Assembly: GCA_038321965.1 (NCBI GenBank)
Contig: JBBQFL010000001.1
Span: 353,139-417,138 of the forward strand
Origin: UKL13-2 sp038321965
GTDB lineage: Bacteria; Pseudomonadota; Gammaproteobacteria; Burkholderiales; Usitatibacteraceae
Length of the DNA: 64,000 bases
Direction of reading: 5' to 3'
This document shows positions 1-7,314 of the stretch, one piece after another. The first letter of the stretch is position 1. The number at the start of each line of letters is the position of its first letter. The position numbers and the translations under genes were made by a program. The notes under the pieces are model-generated. The model worked only from the letters and a program-made list of their open reading frames with translations, did not search any database and had not been told where the DNA came from.

Positions 1-33
1 GGTAAAACGATAGGTGCGAAAAAGGAAGAAACC

Positions 34-672
34 ATGCGAACAATAACAATCATTGCCGTTACCGCCTTCGGGTTCACCATGAGTGTGCCGACCCACGCTC
101 AGTATTTCGGCGGGTTGCCCCTCAATTCTGTGCGCGGCACATTGCCATCCGACGCCGGAAATCTGCTGTTTGGGTCACGTTTTTTCAGTGGCGCGGAGTC
201 GCTCGATAATGGCGGCACGGACCTGAAGTTTGGCTATCGATTTTCCGCGAATCTGTTACCGCATATTGCGCAAATCGCACTTGTTGGGCAATACGCTGAT
301 ACCAATCGCTGGGGTGACAAACGCGTTTCGTTCGATGGCCCAACGGCGGTTCGCAAAACCAGCTCATACGGACTCGATCTGGTGAGCACGATGCCACTCT
401 CTGATCGATTGTCTCTAACGGGCAATGCCGGGATCGCGCGAGTGCGTGCCGACACCGTATTTGGCGGGGCACCGCCAATTGGATTGCTCGGCAGCAGCGA
501 TGGCCGCTATACGTCTGCGAGCCGTATGGGGCTTGGCGTGAAATATGATATCAATCGTAGTCTGGGCTTGAACTTTGGGGTAGAACGTTACCGCAATCTC
601 AATGGCAGCAACTACGGCGGCGCCAACCTCGATGCCGACACCTTCACGTTCGGATTGCGGATTCGCTTCTAA
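34..672 (+). CDS. Outer-membrane beta-barrel protein
   Basis: A 212-residue protein with a Sec signal peptide (hydrophobic residues 4-18, likely cut after THA-Q near residue 22). The mature part alternates polar and hydrophobic residues and is rich in Gly, Tyr and Phe. It ends in an Arg-Ile-Arg-Phe strand, the terminal Phe typical of BAM-assembled barrels. Length suggests an eight-stranded barrel of the OmpA-transmembrane or OmpW kind; the exact family is not recognised. A Shine-Dalgarno AAGGAAG sits 5 nt before the ATG. It converges on thiG with a shared hairpin between them. Substrate and function are unknown. Confidence 0.75.
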   Translation: MRTITIIAVTAFGFTMSVPTHAQYFGGLPLNSVRGTLPSDAGNLLFGSRFFSGAESLDNGGTDLKFGYRFSANLLPHIAQIALVGQYADTNRWGDKRVSFDGPTAVRKTSSYGLDLVSTMPLSDRLSLTGNAGIARVRADTVFGGAPPIGLLGSSDGRYTSASRMGLGVKYDINRSLGLNFGVERYRNLNGSNYGGANLDADTFTFGLRIRF

Positions 673-703
673 TGCGAGCTTCAGACCGCAAGCCATTTAC
701 ATC

Positions 704-735
704 AAGCGCCGCCTAATCTGCGGCGCTTAGTTTTT
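704..735 (+). terminator. Intrinsic terminator after the OMP gene
   Basis: A 9-bp perfect stem (704-712 with 720-728) with a 7-nt loop is followed by AG and five T. It lies between the convergent OMP gene and thiG and overlaps the thiG stop codon. It has the form of a rho-independent terminator for the plus-strand gene. Confidence 0.8.
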
Positions 736-1533
736 GCCGATCAATCCACCTGTGGGGGAGCTCGGCGAGGCTTGATAAATCTTCTTCGGCATACGCCCGG
801 CGAGAAATGCCTCGCGCCCGGCCTCGACGGCTTTGCGCATCGCGCTGGCCATGAGCACAGGATTGCTTGCTTTCGCGATCGCGGTGTTCATCAGCACGCC
901 GTCACAGCCAAGCTCCATCGCCACTGCGGCGTCTGAGGCGGTACCAATTCCTGCATCGACCAGCACCGGCACCCTGGCGCGGTCGATGATGATCTGCAAA
1001 TTCCATGGATTGAGAATCCCCATGCCTGACCCAATAAGCGACGCCAGCGGCATGACTGCGACGCAGCCGATCTCCTCCAGCATCTTTGCCTGTATCGGAT
1101 CGTCGGAGCAGTAAACCATGACCTGAAAGCCATCGGCGACGAGTTCTTTAGCAGCAATGAGCGTCTCGGGCATATTGGGAAACAGCGTTGCGTCATCGCT
1201 CAACACTTCAAGCTTCACCAACGCGTGGCCATCCAGCAGCTCTCGTGCAAGCCGAAGCGTGCGTACTGCTTCCTTGGCGTTGTAGCAGCCAGCGGTATTG
1301 GGGAGGATCGTAAACCTTGTCGTCGGCAACACCTCCAGAAGATTCGGCTCATCGGGATTCTGGCCGATGTTTACGCGTCGAATGGCGACCGTAACGATTT
1401 CGGCATTTGAGGCCTCAATGGCAGCTTGTGTCTCGGCAAAATCACGGTACTTGCCGGTGCCGACCAGCAATCGAGAACGATACGTATGGCCGGCGATCAC
1501 AAATGCATCGGCATTCTGCACTGGCGCATTCAT
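727..1533 (-). CDS. thiG: Thiazole synthase ThiG
   Basis: Thiazole synthase, 268 residues. It builds the thiazole phosphate of thiamine from 1-deoxy-D-xylulose 5-phosphate, dehydroglycine and ThiS thiocarboxylate. Visible features are the N-terminal LVGTGKY segment, the LVKLEVL strand carrying the Schiff-base lysine, and the C-terminal DAGIGTASDAA phosphate-binding loop. The start is set at the ATG at 1533, which overlaps the thiS stop in a TGATG junction. A longer reading frame upstream adds only an Arg-rich stretch that overlaps thiS. Co-translation with thiS fits the physical ThiS-ThiG complex. Confidence 0.95.
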   Translation of the reverse strand: MNAPVQNADAFVIAGHTYRSRLLVGTGKYRDFAETQAAIEASNAEIVTVAIRRVNIGQNPDEPNLLEVLPTTRFTILPNTAGCYNAKEAVRTLRLARELLDGHALVKLEVLSDDATLFPNMPETLIAAKELVADGFQVMVYCSDDPIQAKMLEEIGCVAVMPLASLIGSGMGILNPWNLQIIIDRARVPVLVDAGIGTASDAAVAMELGCDGVLMNTAIAKASNPVLMASAMRKAVEAGREAFLAGRMPKKIYQASPSSPTGGLIGKN

Positions 1534-1736
1534 CAGCCGCCGCCAACGGCGACAACGACTTCGAGACGGTCGCCCTGGCACAGTTTGGTGCTGGGGTGCT
1601 GGCTTCTGGGCACAATCTCGCCGTTAAGTTCGATGGCGAATCGTTTGCCGGTTAGTGGAAGTGCCGCGACCAAACCCGCCACATCCGTACCGGCTGGAAA
1701 TTGTTGCGTTTCACCGTTGATTTGTAGCGTTAACAT
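1533..1736 (-). CDS. thiS: Sulfur carrier protein ThiS
   Basis: A 67-residue ubiquitin-fold sulfur carrier. Its C-terminal Gly-Gly (here a triple Gly) is adenylated by ThiF and converted to a thiocarboxylate that donates sulfur to ThiG. The N-terminal LTLQINGE strand and the C-terminal VVVAVGGG tail are typical. Its stop overlaps the thiG start. No thiC, thiO or thiE is next to it and no TPP riboswitch was recognised upstream, so the pair seems separate from other thiamine genes here. Confidence 0.93.
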   Translation of the reverse strand: MLTLQINGETQQFPAGTDVAGLVAALPLTGKRFAIELNGEIVPRSQHPSTKLCQGDRLEVVVAVGGG

Positions 1737-1845
1737 GGATACTCAATGAATGTTGAATTTCAACTATGGAAAAGTGTATCACGCACCTCACGCAGGACGA
1801 TTGACCCAACCCTACACAAATGGCCATTAACACTAACAGAGCGGA

Positions 1846-2610
1846 CTACATCTGCTTGAACAAATGCGCGTAGGCGCGGCTGACCTGCAGTTCCGTTTTG
1901 ATGTCCTTGAGCATCACCATCGTCTTGCCCATGACATCTCGCGTCGTCGCCGAAATTCGCTTCACGTTGACGATGGTGGAGCGATGGATCTGCCAGAACT
2001 CATCCGGGTCAAGCTGCGCCTGCAATTCAGACAAAGGCGTGCGAATCAGCAATTCACTCTCCCGGGTATAGACACTGACGTATTTATCCTGCGCCTGAAA
2101 ATACAGTACTTCGTCGACCGGGATTTGTCGAACGGTCTCGCCTAGCGATGCACGTATCCAGCGTAAGTGAGCGCTCTTGGCGGGGAGCAAACCCGTTGCC
2201 AGTTGTTTGAGGATTTCGGCCACGCCAACGGGTAGCTCTGCTTGTGCGAGCTTGGCCTTCAGGCGCGCGATGGTACGTATCAGCCGATCATCGCTGACCG
2301 GTTTTAACAAATAGTCCGCCGCTTGCCGGTCGAATGCGTCAACCGCGTATTGGTCATAGGCGGTGACAAAGACGACGTGGGTCTTGGTGTCCAGGCGTGA
2401 CGCGACCTCTAGTCCGGTCAGGCCCGGCATGCGTATGTCGAGAAAAACAATTGCCGGACTTTCATCATCGACTAACCGTATCGCCTCAAGCCCGTTCTTG
2501 GCAATTCCAACGATATTGAGTTCGGGCCAAAGTGCGTTGAGGCGGTCATTCAGATAGTTGGCGAGATGCTGCTCGTCATCGGCGATGATCGCGGTCAGGT
2601 TGGTGGTCAT
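1846..2610 (-). CDS. LytTR-family response regulator
   Basis: A 254-residue LytR/AlgR-type transcription factor. An N-terminal receiver domain (about residues 7-125) carries the acidic pair in IIADDE, the phospho-acceptor Asp in FLDIRMPG, and the Lys in LLKPVSDD. A C-terminal LytTR DNA-binding domain (about residues 150-252) has the FQAQDKYVSVYT and FWQIHRSTIVN motifs. It lies downstream of, and on the same strand as, a LytS-type kinase, so the two probably form a pair, separated by 224 bp. The first ~12 codons are duplicated upstream (see 2713-2752). Target genes are unknown. Confidence 0.92.
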   Translation of the reverse strand: MTTNLTAIIADDEQHLANYLNDRLNALWPELNIVGIAKNGLEAIRLVDDESPAIVFLDIRMPGLTGLEVASRLDTKTHVVFVTAYDQYAVDAFDRQAADYLLKPVSDDRLIRTIARLKAKLAQAELPVGVAEILKQLATGLLPAKSAHLRWIRASLGETVRQIPVDEVLYFQAQDKYVSVYTRESELLIRTPLSELQAQLDPDEFWQIHRSTIVNVKRISATTRDVMGKTMVMLKDIKTELQVSRAYAHLFKQM

Positions 2611-2614
2611 GCGG
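2575..2614. repeat. 40-bp direct repeat, copy 1 (start of regulator gene)
   Basis: This stretch spans the first codons of the LytTR regulator gene and 4 bp upstream of them. It matches 2713-2752 at 39 of 40 positions; the one difference is G versus A. The two copies flank a 98-bp segment with two hairpins. Confidence 0.9.
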
Positions 2615-2712
2615 TCTCACATTGGTGGTTTTGATTGAGACTCCCGCGCCCAGTGCATTGGGCTTGGGCGCTCACAGGCGCACCCCATGGGGTGCGAATT
2701 CCCTGTTCACGT
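2615..2712. mobile_element. Small two-hairpin element between direct repeats
   Basis: A 98-bp noncoding segment bounded by the 40-bp direct repeats. It holds an 18-bp perfect palindrome (CGCACCCCATGGGGTGCG, 2679-2696) and a second stem (GCGCCCA pairing with TGGGCGC around a 12-nt loop) just below it. This resembles a REP/BIME-like palindromic unit. Either the unit inserted and duplicated 40 bp of target, or the 138-bp block arose by unequal duplication. No protein is encoded. The mobile assignment is an inference. Confidence 0.4.
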
Positions 2713-2752
2713 GTCATCGGCGATGATCGCGGTCAGGTTAGTGGTCATGCGG
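2713..2752. repeat. 40-bp direct repeat, copy 2 (displaced regulator start)
   Basis: Second copy of the regulator's 5' end, 138 bp upstream of the genuine one. Read on the minus strand it opens with an ATG at 2748, encodes the same first 12 residues, then hits TGA at 2707-2709, giving a 13-residue peptide. It may be a relic or a small upstream open reading frame in the regulator leader. Confidence 0.88.
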
Positions 2753-2834
2753 GTGCGTAGTTAAACATTAAAACTCCAGTATTGACACCGGTTCTAAGCC
2801 AGTTCGGCCTGTAACCCGCGCTAGTGCTTGTCTT

Positions 2835-4022
2835 TCATAAATTTGTCGCTAGCGGAATATTGAGGATTACCCGCGTGCCGCTGGGTTGATTCTCTTCAAC
2901 GGAAATGCTGCCGTCGTTGCCATAGAGCTTCTCGAGTCGTTCGCGGACGTTCTTTAGCCCGATTCCGTCTGAAGGCGCGCCGCCAAATCCAAGGCCGGTA
3001 TCGATCACCGAAATGCGCAGTTGTGCGCCGTTGCGCTCGGCTTTCAAATTGACACTGCCGCCCTCAATCTTTGGCTCCAAACCGTGCTTGATGGCGTTCT
3101 CAATTAATGGTTGCAACAGCATCGGCGGTATCGATTCGTGATGCAGCTCGGTCGGCAGATCAATTGCGACCTGCAGGCGATCACCCATGCGAATTTGCAG
3201 GATGGACAAGAAATTTTTCATCATTTCAAATTCACTCGCGAGCGTGGTGCGCCCTTCCCGGGTAGAGGCAAGTGTGGCGCGAAGGTAGGCAATGAACTCC
3301 TCAAGCATGCGCTTTGCGTCATTCGGCTGGGTATGAATCAGGCTGGTTACGTTTGCCAACGTATTAAACAGAAAATGTGGTTCGATCTGCGCCTGAAGCG
3401 CGCGCAGGTTAGCTTCAGCGGCGCGGCGCTCGGCAGTCTCCACACGTTCACGTTCTTCGGCGAGTGCGATTTGCGCTGTCAATTCCTCGGTGCGGCGCTT
3501 CCACGTGATCGACAAAAACAACGAGATGACGAGCGAAATCACAAAACTCGTGACGAACTGTTCGCGCGAGCCAATCCAGCTCAGCATGTCGCGCTGGCCG
3601 GAGACGTAGGCGTAGCCCCACATTGAGCCGGTCACAATTCCAGTGCCGAGAGTGGCGTAGAAAAGGGTGATAAACCAGAATGATCGTTCATTCACCAGTC
3701 GCATCAGCGGCCCCAATGCCGAGATCACGATCCAGAACGCAAAGCCGATCACATTTGAAATCACCAGGTTGTTGCCAAAGATCGGCAAGAAATCTGCGGG
3801 ACCGATTTTCTTGACGAACACGTACGCCAGCAGCGTAAAGGCCAGCGCAAACATTAGATTCAAAATGACGGTGTAAAGCAGATTACGCAAAAAGCTGGGC
3901 GGCCAGCGGCGAAAGAACTGCATTCCCTCAAGCGGATGAAAATGCTCAGACGCGGTGTGGCATCTGAGTTGTTCCTCGGCTTTGTGTCGCGCAGTTTGCG
4001 GCATCGCGGTAGTGGTGCTCAT
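2835..4022 (-). CDS. LytS/YehU-type membrane sensor histidine kinase
   Basis: About 395 residues from the ATG at 4022. A longer form starting at 4085 is possible but would overlap the upstream gene by 14 nt. Four hydrophobic helices lie in the N-terminal half. A short coiled coil rich in Ala, Glu and Arg follows, then the His_kinase domain with the phospho-acceptor in QIEPHFLFNTLANV. A C-terminal HATPase domain has the N box in LIENAIKHGLEP and the G box in DTGLGFGG. This architecture pairs with LytTR regulators, and one lies directly downstream. No periplasmic sensor domain of note is visible, so the signal is probably sensed within the membrane. Confidence 0.88.
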   Translation of the reverse strand: MSTTTAMPQTARHKAEEQLRCHTASEHFHPLEGMQFFRRWPPSFLRNLLYTVILNLMFALAFTLLAYVFVKKIGPADFLPIFGNNLVISNVIGFAFWIVISALGPLMRLVNERSFWFITLFYATLGTGIVTGSMWGYAYVSGQRDMLSWIGSREQFVTSFVISLVISLFLSITWKRRTEELTAQIALAEERERVETAERRAAEANLRALQAQIEPHFLFNTLANVTSLIHTQPNDAKRMLEEFIAYLRATLASTREGRTTLASEFEMMKNFLSILQIRMGDRLQVAIDLPTELHHESIPPMLLQPLIENAIKHGLEPKIEGGSVNLKAERNGAQLRISVIDTGLGFGGAPSDGIGLKNVRERLEKLYGNDGSISVEENQPSGTRVILNIPLATNL

Positions 4023-4071
4023 GGACGGGGACGGTGGTTCCAATATAGGGTAAACCGGCCGCTGCGGCGAA

Positions 4072-4401
4072 TCAGGCGGTAGCATTGTTCATGAGCGGTT
4101 TGGCCTCATCGAGTGCGCGCCTGGCCGCATCGGGCTGATCGCGATTCTTCCACCAGCGATAGATGAAAAAGCCTATCGCTGCGACGCCAATTGCCGCAAT
4201 GATAGTCTTGAGCGCACGAAACCAAACGGCGATCAATCCGATGCCCATGCCGAACACGACCCACTGCACCCACCATACGCCAGGCGACGTCATGACATTC
4301 ACGAAGGTGCAAATGGTGACGACATACAGCATCTTCAGCGGGTAGGTAAATGCTTTGGTAATGTCGGTAAGCGGTGTGGCGATGAAAGGAAACGGATTCA
4401 T
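4072..4401 (-). CDS. Small two-helix membrane protein
   Basis: A 109-residue protein that I do not recognise. It has hydrophobic segments at about residues 22-38 and 44-62 and a third at about 66-84, then a basic turn (YRWWKNRDQ) and a soluble C-terminal tail. The ribosome-binding site AAGGAG lies 6 nt before the ATG, which supports the start. It precedes the sensor kinase on the same strand with almost no gap, so it may be co-transcribed with the kinase-regulator pair. A role as accessory to the kinase is only a guess. Confidence 0.65.
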   Translation of the reverse strand: MNPFPFIATPLTDITKAFTYPLKMLYVVTICTFVNVMTSPGVWWVQWVVFGMGIGLIAVWFRALKTIIAAIGVAAIGFFIYRWWKNRDQPDAARRALDEAKPLMNNATA

Positions 4402-4587
4402 GGTTTTCTCCTTTTAAGGATAGGGTGTCGGACTGCTTGAAGAACGACGCCAGTTTAGGAGACGACCGCGATGACGAAACTGATTTGCGACGTGCCGCAA
4501 TTCCCGCAGTGCCAGTTGCAGCTGGGCGGTGTGGATGGGTGTCACATCGACGGTGAACGGCAGGCAATGGCCATTTTCCAAAGTTAG

Positions 4588-4648
4588 CTATGGCCGCGCC
4601 TCGCAGGGCATAAGTGCCAGAAGAGCCGCGCCAATGCTTACTGTGGAC
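4588..4648. repeat. Dispersed palindromic repeat, copy 1
   Basis: Matches the window's intergenic repeat: a left arm with GGCCGCGCC, a centre where a GGC-A-rich-GCC core is recognisable as GGCATAAGTGCC, then AGAAGAGCCGCGCCAATGCT on the right. Other copies are at 17325-17407, 31538-31604, 41101-41167 and 56104-56162. Confidence 0.55.
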
Positions 4649-4651
4649 ACT

Positions 4652-4691
4652 AAAATGCAAACAGCCCGTCCGACTTGCATCGGGCGGGCTG
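4652..4691 (-). terminator. Intrinsic terminator of the first globin operon
   Basis: A 12-bp stem (4662-4673 with 4680-4691, one G-U pair) closes a 6-nt loop. On the minus strand the stem is followed by TTTGCATTTT. It lies 47 bp past the stop of the first globin gene and fits a rho-independent terminator. Confidence 0.7.
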
Positions 4692-4737
4692 TGGCGGGTG
4701 CGCGGTCGCAAACCTGCGCTAAACGCGCATCAGCGTA

Positions 4738-5199
4738 TTACTGGGTAATGATGTCCCGATGCATTGGAGCCAGCACGGCCAACAACTTGTTCTGCGCGCG
4801 AAAGGGTACGTTGTTCTTGTCCATCGCAAATTGCAACTGCTCAACCAGCGCGTTGAAACTTTCGCGGTTGACACCGACATTGGCGTGAATCGGTTTCATC
4901 TTCGCACCTTTGTACTCACAGGGTCCGTTGAGGATGTAGCAAAACTGGTCGACCAGTTGCTCTTTGATATGTTTCTGGTCGGCCTTTTCGAAGGACGATC
5001 TGGTGCGCGGATCTTTGATCAAGTTGACCATGAAGTCGTCCATGATGATGACCAGTCCAGCCTTTTCACCAAATTCCTTGTAGATGCCCGTATCGTCGCT
5101 GAGCCTTACGCCCTCTTGTGCGTGCACGTTCGCGGTCAATGTGGCGCCAGCCAGCACGATGCCAACAGCAGTAATGATAATTTTCAGTTTTTGCTGCAT
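4738..5199 (-). CDS. Exported group 1 truncated haemoglobin (copy 1)
   Basis: A 153-residue globin with a Sec signal peptide (hydrophobic residues 6-22, cut near VHA-Q). The mature chain has the truncated-globin layout: an N-terminal GIYKEFG segment, MDDF in helix B, DPRTRSSF near the CD corner, and MKPIHANVGV with the proximal (F8) haem-ligating His. Helix-B position B10, often Tyr in this family, reads Met. A C-X6-C pair (QFC to GPC) is shared with copy 2. The preceding DUF3034 gene ends 20 nt upstream, so the two are one operon. Expected location is the periplasm. Ligand (O2, NO or other) is unknown. Confidence 0.87.
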   Translation of the reverse strand: MQQKLKIIITAVGIVLAGATLTANVHAQEGVRLSDDTGIYKEFGEKAGLVIIMDDFMVNLIKDPRTRSSFEKADQKHIKEQLVDQFCYILNGPCEYKGAKMKPIHANVGVNRESFNALVEQLQFAMDKNNVPFRAQNKLLAVLAPMHRDIITQ

Positions 5200-5219
5200 T
5201 GTGTTCTCCGTGGAGTAAA

Positions 5220-6125
5220 TTAGAAGCCGACCTGAAGGGAAAGGTAGGTGCCCTTCTGCTTGTCTTTAATGACGATGTTGCCGAGGTTCGCGTATGCCAA
5301 AGTGACCGACACATTCTTGGTTGGGGCCCACGCGACGAAGATGTCGCTCCAGTTGTCTTCTTTGAATGGCAAGTGGTCGGGCTTCTGCCGGAATTCAACA
5401 CCGACAGCCAGGTCTTTGCGTAGTAGCAACGCTGCGGAGCCTTCGAACAAGGTGTCGTATTTGTCACGGCTTGCTGTACCGAATCCCAAGATGCCGGTCT
5501 GGTTTGCCTTGGTGAATCGTACTGTGCCGTTAAGCAATATGCTTTGTGCCAGAAAGATTTTTGTTGCTGAGACGTAATAGTCGGTGCCTTTATCGCTCTT
5601 GATGCCCAGTGCCCGCAACAAGTCGCCGCGATTGTTTTCCTTGCGTTGAAATCCAACCGCGATCTGCGGCAGCCACGAGTCCTGTTCCAGCACTGCGTCG
5701 CCCACGAGTTTGACTTTGGCGCCAAACACGTTCTGCGTGAACTTGTAGCCGTTGCCCAACCCCAGCGCCCCGCCAACCTGGCGCGTATCAAATTTCTGCT
5801 GGGCAAAGGAGATCTCGACGCGATCCTGGAAGCCGATCAAGGCCCCGCTGCTACGAAGCTCATAGTCGTTTGAGCGCACGTTAGTGAAAAATGCGTTGGC
5901 ACCGACTTGATCTTTCGTGCCGTAGCCGCCGATGATCGCCCATGGTGTCAACCCGCCGCCGGCTGATCCTTCGATGTTGGTGACACCGCCGGTGAGGAGT
6001 AGCTTGCTGCTGGTGGTGAAATCGCTTGTTTGTGCGTGGACGGAAGCTGCCATTGTCATGCTACCGGCTAGCGCCGCAAGGACGAGGGCAAGCTGCGGAC
6101 GGGCGCGAGCGTGAATTTTCTGCAT
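5220..6125 (-). CDS. DUF3034 family protein, predicted outer-membrane barrel (copy 1)
   Basis: A 301-residue protein of unknown function. The start is at ATG 6125, with AGAAGGAA 7 nt before it; upstream codons in frame look noncoding. A Sec signal peptide ends near VHA-Q. The mature N-terminus has LLLTGGVTNIEG followed by GGGLTPWA, the family hallmark. The rest is rich in alternating Tyr/Phe/Val strands and ends in YLSLQVGF, a classic outer-membrane C-terminal strand with terminal Phe. It is paired with the downstream exported globin. A second such pair lies 1.1 kb upstream. Barrel topology is inferred from the sequence pattern. Confidence 0.85.
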   Translation of the reverse strand: MQKIHARARPQLALVLAALAGSMTMAASVHAQTSDFTTSSKLLLTGGVTNIEGSAGGGLTPWAIIGGYGTKDQVGANAFFTNVRSNDYELRSSGALIGFQDRVEISFAQQKFDTRQVGGALGLGNGYKFTQNVFGAKVKLVGDAVLEQDSWLPQIAVGFQRKENNRGDLLRALGIKSDKGTDYYVSATKIFLAQSILLNGTVRFTKANQTGILGFGTASRDKYDTLFEGSAALLLRKDLAVGVEFRQKPDHLPFKEDNWSDIFVAWAPTKNVSVTLAYANLGNIVIKDKQKGTYLSLQVGF

Positions 6126-6406
6126 TGGGGTTCCTTCTGGAATTAGTGGACGAATAAATTTTGCGCCGCAGTTGGAGTACGCTGGCTTTGAGAGTGCAGA
6201 TTCAGTAAAGTTTGATGAATTACCTGCGCCGCAACAAAATTTGCACTTGTTCACAATCGCAGCGATAAGTGAACCGTGCGACGCGTGAATCTTGGATCGT
6301 CGCGAGCCAGGCAAACCTGTTGACACTAACGGTGCCCCCAAAGAGTTCAAATAGTATTGGCGTTTTGGTCTCGGCACCATCATCTCAACCATGCTCCGAA
6401 AGGCAG
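6126..6406. other. Promoter region of DUF3034/globin operon 1
   Basis: This 281-bp gap lies upstream of DUF3034 copy 1 and downstream of the HiPIP gene. It contains GTTCAC (6249-6254) and an inverted GTGAAC (6269-6274), and TGCGCCGCA twice. These could be regulator half-sites, but such short motifs also occur by chance. No coding potential is supported. Confidence 0.35.
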
Positions 6407-6715
6407 TCAGGATTTTTTAGTCCAGGCGCTGCACCAACCCGACGCCGCGGCCCGTTTTCCCGGATAAAGTCCACATAGCCCTGATGATGCCAAGGCTTCG
6501 CCTCGAAACAGTTGACAACTCGAACACTGCTGACCGATCACAAAACTTGGGTACTTTGCCGTGTCTGCCTTGGTTGCTTCGGCAACGTACCCGAGGGCGA
6601 CCGCAGCGGGCTCTTTTTGATCAATCATTGGCAAATCAGTGCGCGCCCGCGCAATCGGCATGACCGCGAGTCCCGCAAACAGTGTAGAGCGAATGAATTG
6701 ACGACGAGAGTTCAT
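6407..6715 (-). CDS. High-potential iron-sulfur protein (HiPIP)
   Basis: A 102-residue HiPIP, a small periplasmic electron carrier holding one [4Fe-4S]3+/2+ cluster. The N-terminus SRRQFIRS followed by a hydrophobic stretch is a twin-arginine signal, as expected for a protein exported with its cluster. The four ligands are visible in GQQCSSCQLF, GLCGLYPGK and GWCSAW, and the ALGYV segment precedes them. Homologues shuttle electrons between cytochrome bc1 and reaction centres or terminal oxidases and reductases. It sits alone between two DUF3034-globin pairs on the same strand, with a terminator upstream, so it has its own promoter or depends on read-through. Confidence 0.95.
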   Translation of the reverse strand: MNSRRQFIRSTLFAGLAVMPIARARTDLPMIDQKEPAAVALGYVAEATKADTAKYPSFVIGQQCSSCQLFRGEALASSGLCGLYPGKRAAASGWCSAWTKKS

Positions 6716-6755
6716 GAGCGCTTTATCGAATCGATTAAATCCAACCTATGAGGGC

Positions 6756-6784
6756 GAGGCGCAAAAAATTATTTTTTGCGCCTC
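6756..6784. terminator. Bidirectional terminator after second globin
   Basis: A 13-bp perfect stem (6756-6768 with 6772-6784) with a TTA/TAA loop; the stem carries A6 and T6 tracts, so it can work on either strand. It lies 83 bp past the stop of globin copy 2 and 41 bp before the HiPIP start. Confidence 0.75.
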
Positions 6785-6866
6785 ACGACTTGTTGTTCAA
6801 TAGCCACCTGCGGTTGTGCATGCCAACGTGGCTACGGTTGACGCGTATGCGAGGAGCCTACCCGCA

Positions 6867-7295
6867 TTACTTTGTCACCACATCCCGCTGCATCGATGCC
6901 AGCTTGGCCACCAGTTTGTTTTGTGCAGCGAACGGCACACCGTGTTTCTCGAAGACAATCTGCAAGTCTTCGGCCAATGCGTTGAAGTCGGCATTGTTGA
7001 GGCCCATGCCGGCGTGCGCCGATTTCATGTCTTTGCCGGTATAAGCGCAGGAATTGTCGATCAATTGGCAAAATTGCTGACCGAGAAGGATCTTGAGTTT
7101 CGGTACGTTTGTTGTCTTGAACTTGTCCATAATGCGCGGATCGACCAACAGGAGTTCTACGAATTCATCGGTCATTTTCTGCAGCTTTTCAACACCTCCG
7201 AATTGGGCCATCAGCCCTGCCTCCTGTGCGTTTGCTGGCAATGTCATCACTGCCGCAAGGGAGAAAGCGGCGACTAGCTTGAAAAATAGTTTCAT
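6867..7295 (-). CDS. Exported group 1 truncated haemoglobin (copy 2)
   Basis: A 142-residue globin from the ATG at 7295, with AAAGGAA 8 nt before it. The signal peptide runs MKLFFKLVAAF to PANA-Q. The mature chain aligns with copy 1: FGGVEKL, DEFVELLLVDPRIMDKF in the B-to-CD part, and DMKSAHAGMGL with the proximal His. Helix-B position B10 reads Val instead of Tyr. The C-X6-C pair (QFC to NSC) is kept. It follows DUF3034 copy 2 by 19 nt. The two globins are clearly diverged, so the duplication is not recent. Expected in the periplasm. Confidence 0.87.
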   Translation of the reverse strand: MKLFFKLVAAFSLAAVMTLPANAQEAGLMAQFGGVEKLQKMTDEFVELLLVDPRIMDKFKTTNVPKLKILLGQQFCQLIDNSCAYTGKDMKSAHAGMGLNNADFNALAEDLQIVFEKHGVPFAAQNKLVAKLASMQRDVVTK

Positions 7296-7314
7296 GGTGA
7301 TTCCTTTCGTTGGA

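Larger units (their letters stand above)
4402..4737. other. Intergenic region with repeat and terminator
   Basis: This 336-bp gap lies between the globin gene and the small membrane protein, both on the minus strand. It contains one copy of the dispersed palindromic repeat (about 4588-4648) and a strong hairpin ending the globin operon (4652-4691). The rest, 4402-4587, should carry the promoter for the membrane protein-kinase-regulator genes. No convincing -35/-10 pair was picked out by eye, and no coding sequence is supported. Confidence 0.5.

Noticed and set aside
1737..1845. TPP riboswitch before thiS
   Set aside because: The gap is only about 110 bp to the next gene and no thi-box core sequence was recognised.
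5066..5806. Minus-strand open frame of 246 codons overlapping the globin and DUF3034 genes
   Set aside because: It lies out of frame across two well-supported genes and its product has an Arg/Ser/Trp-rich composition typical of shadow frames.
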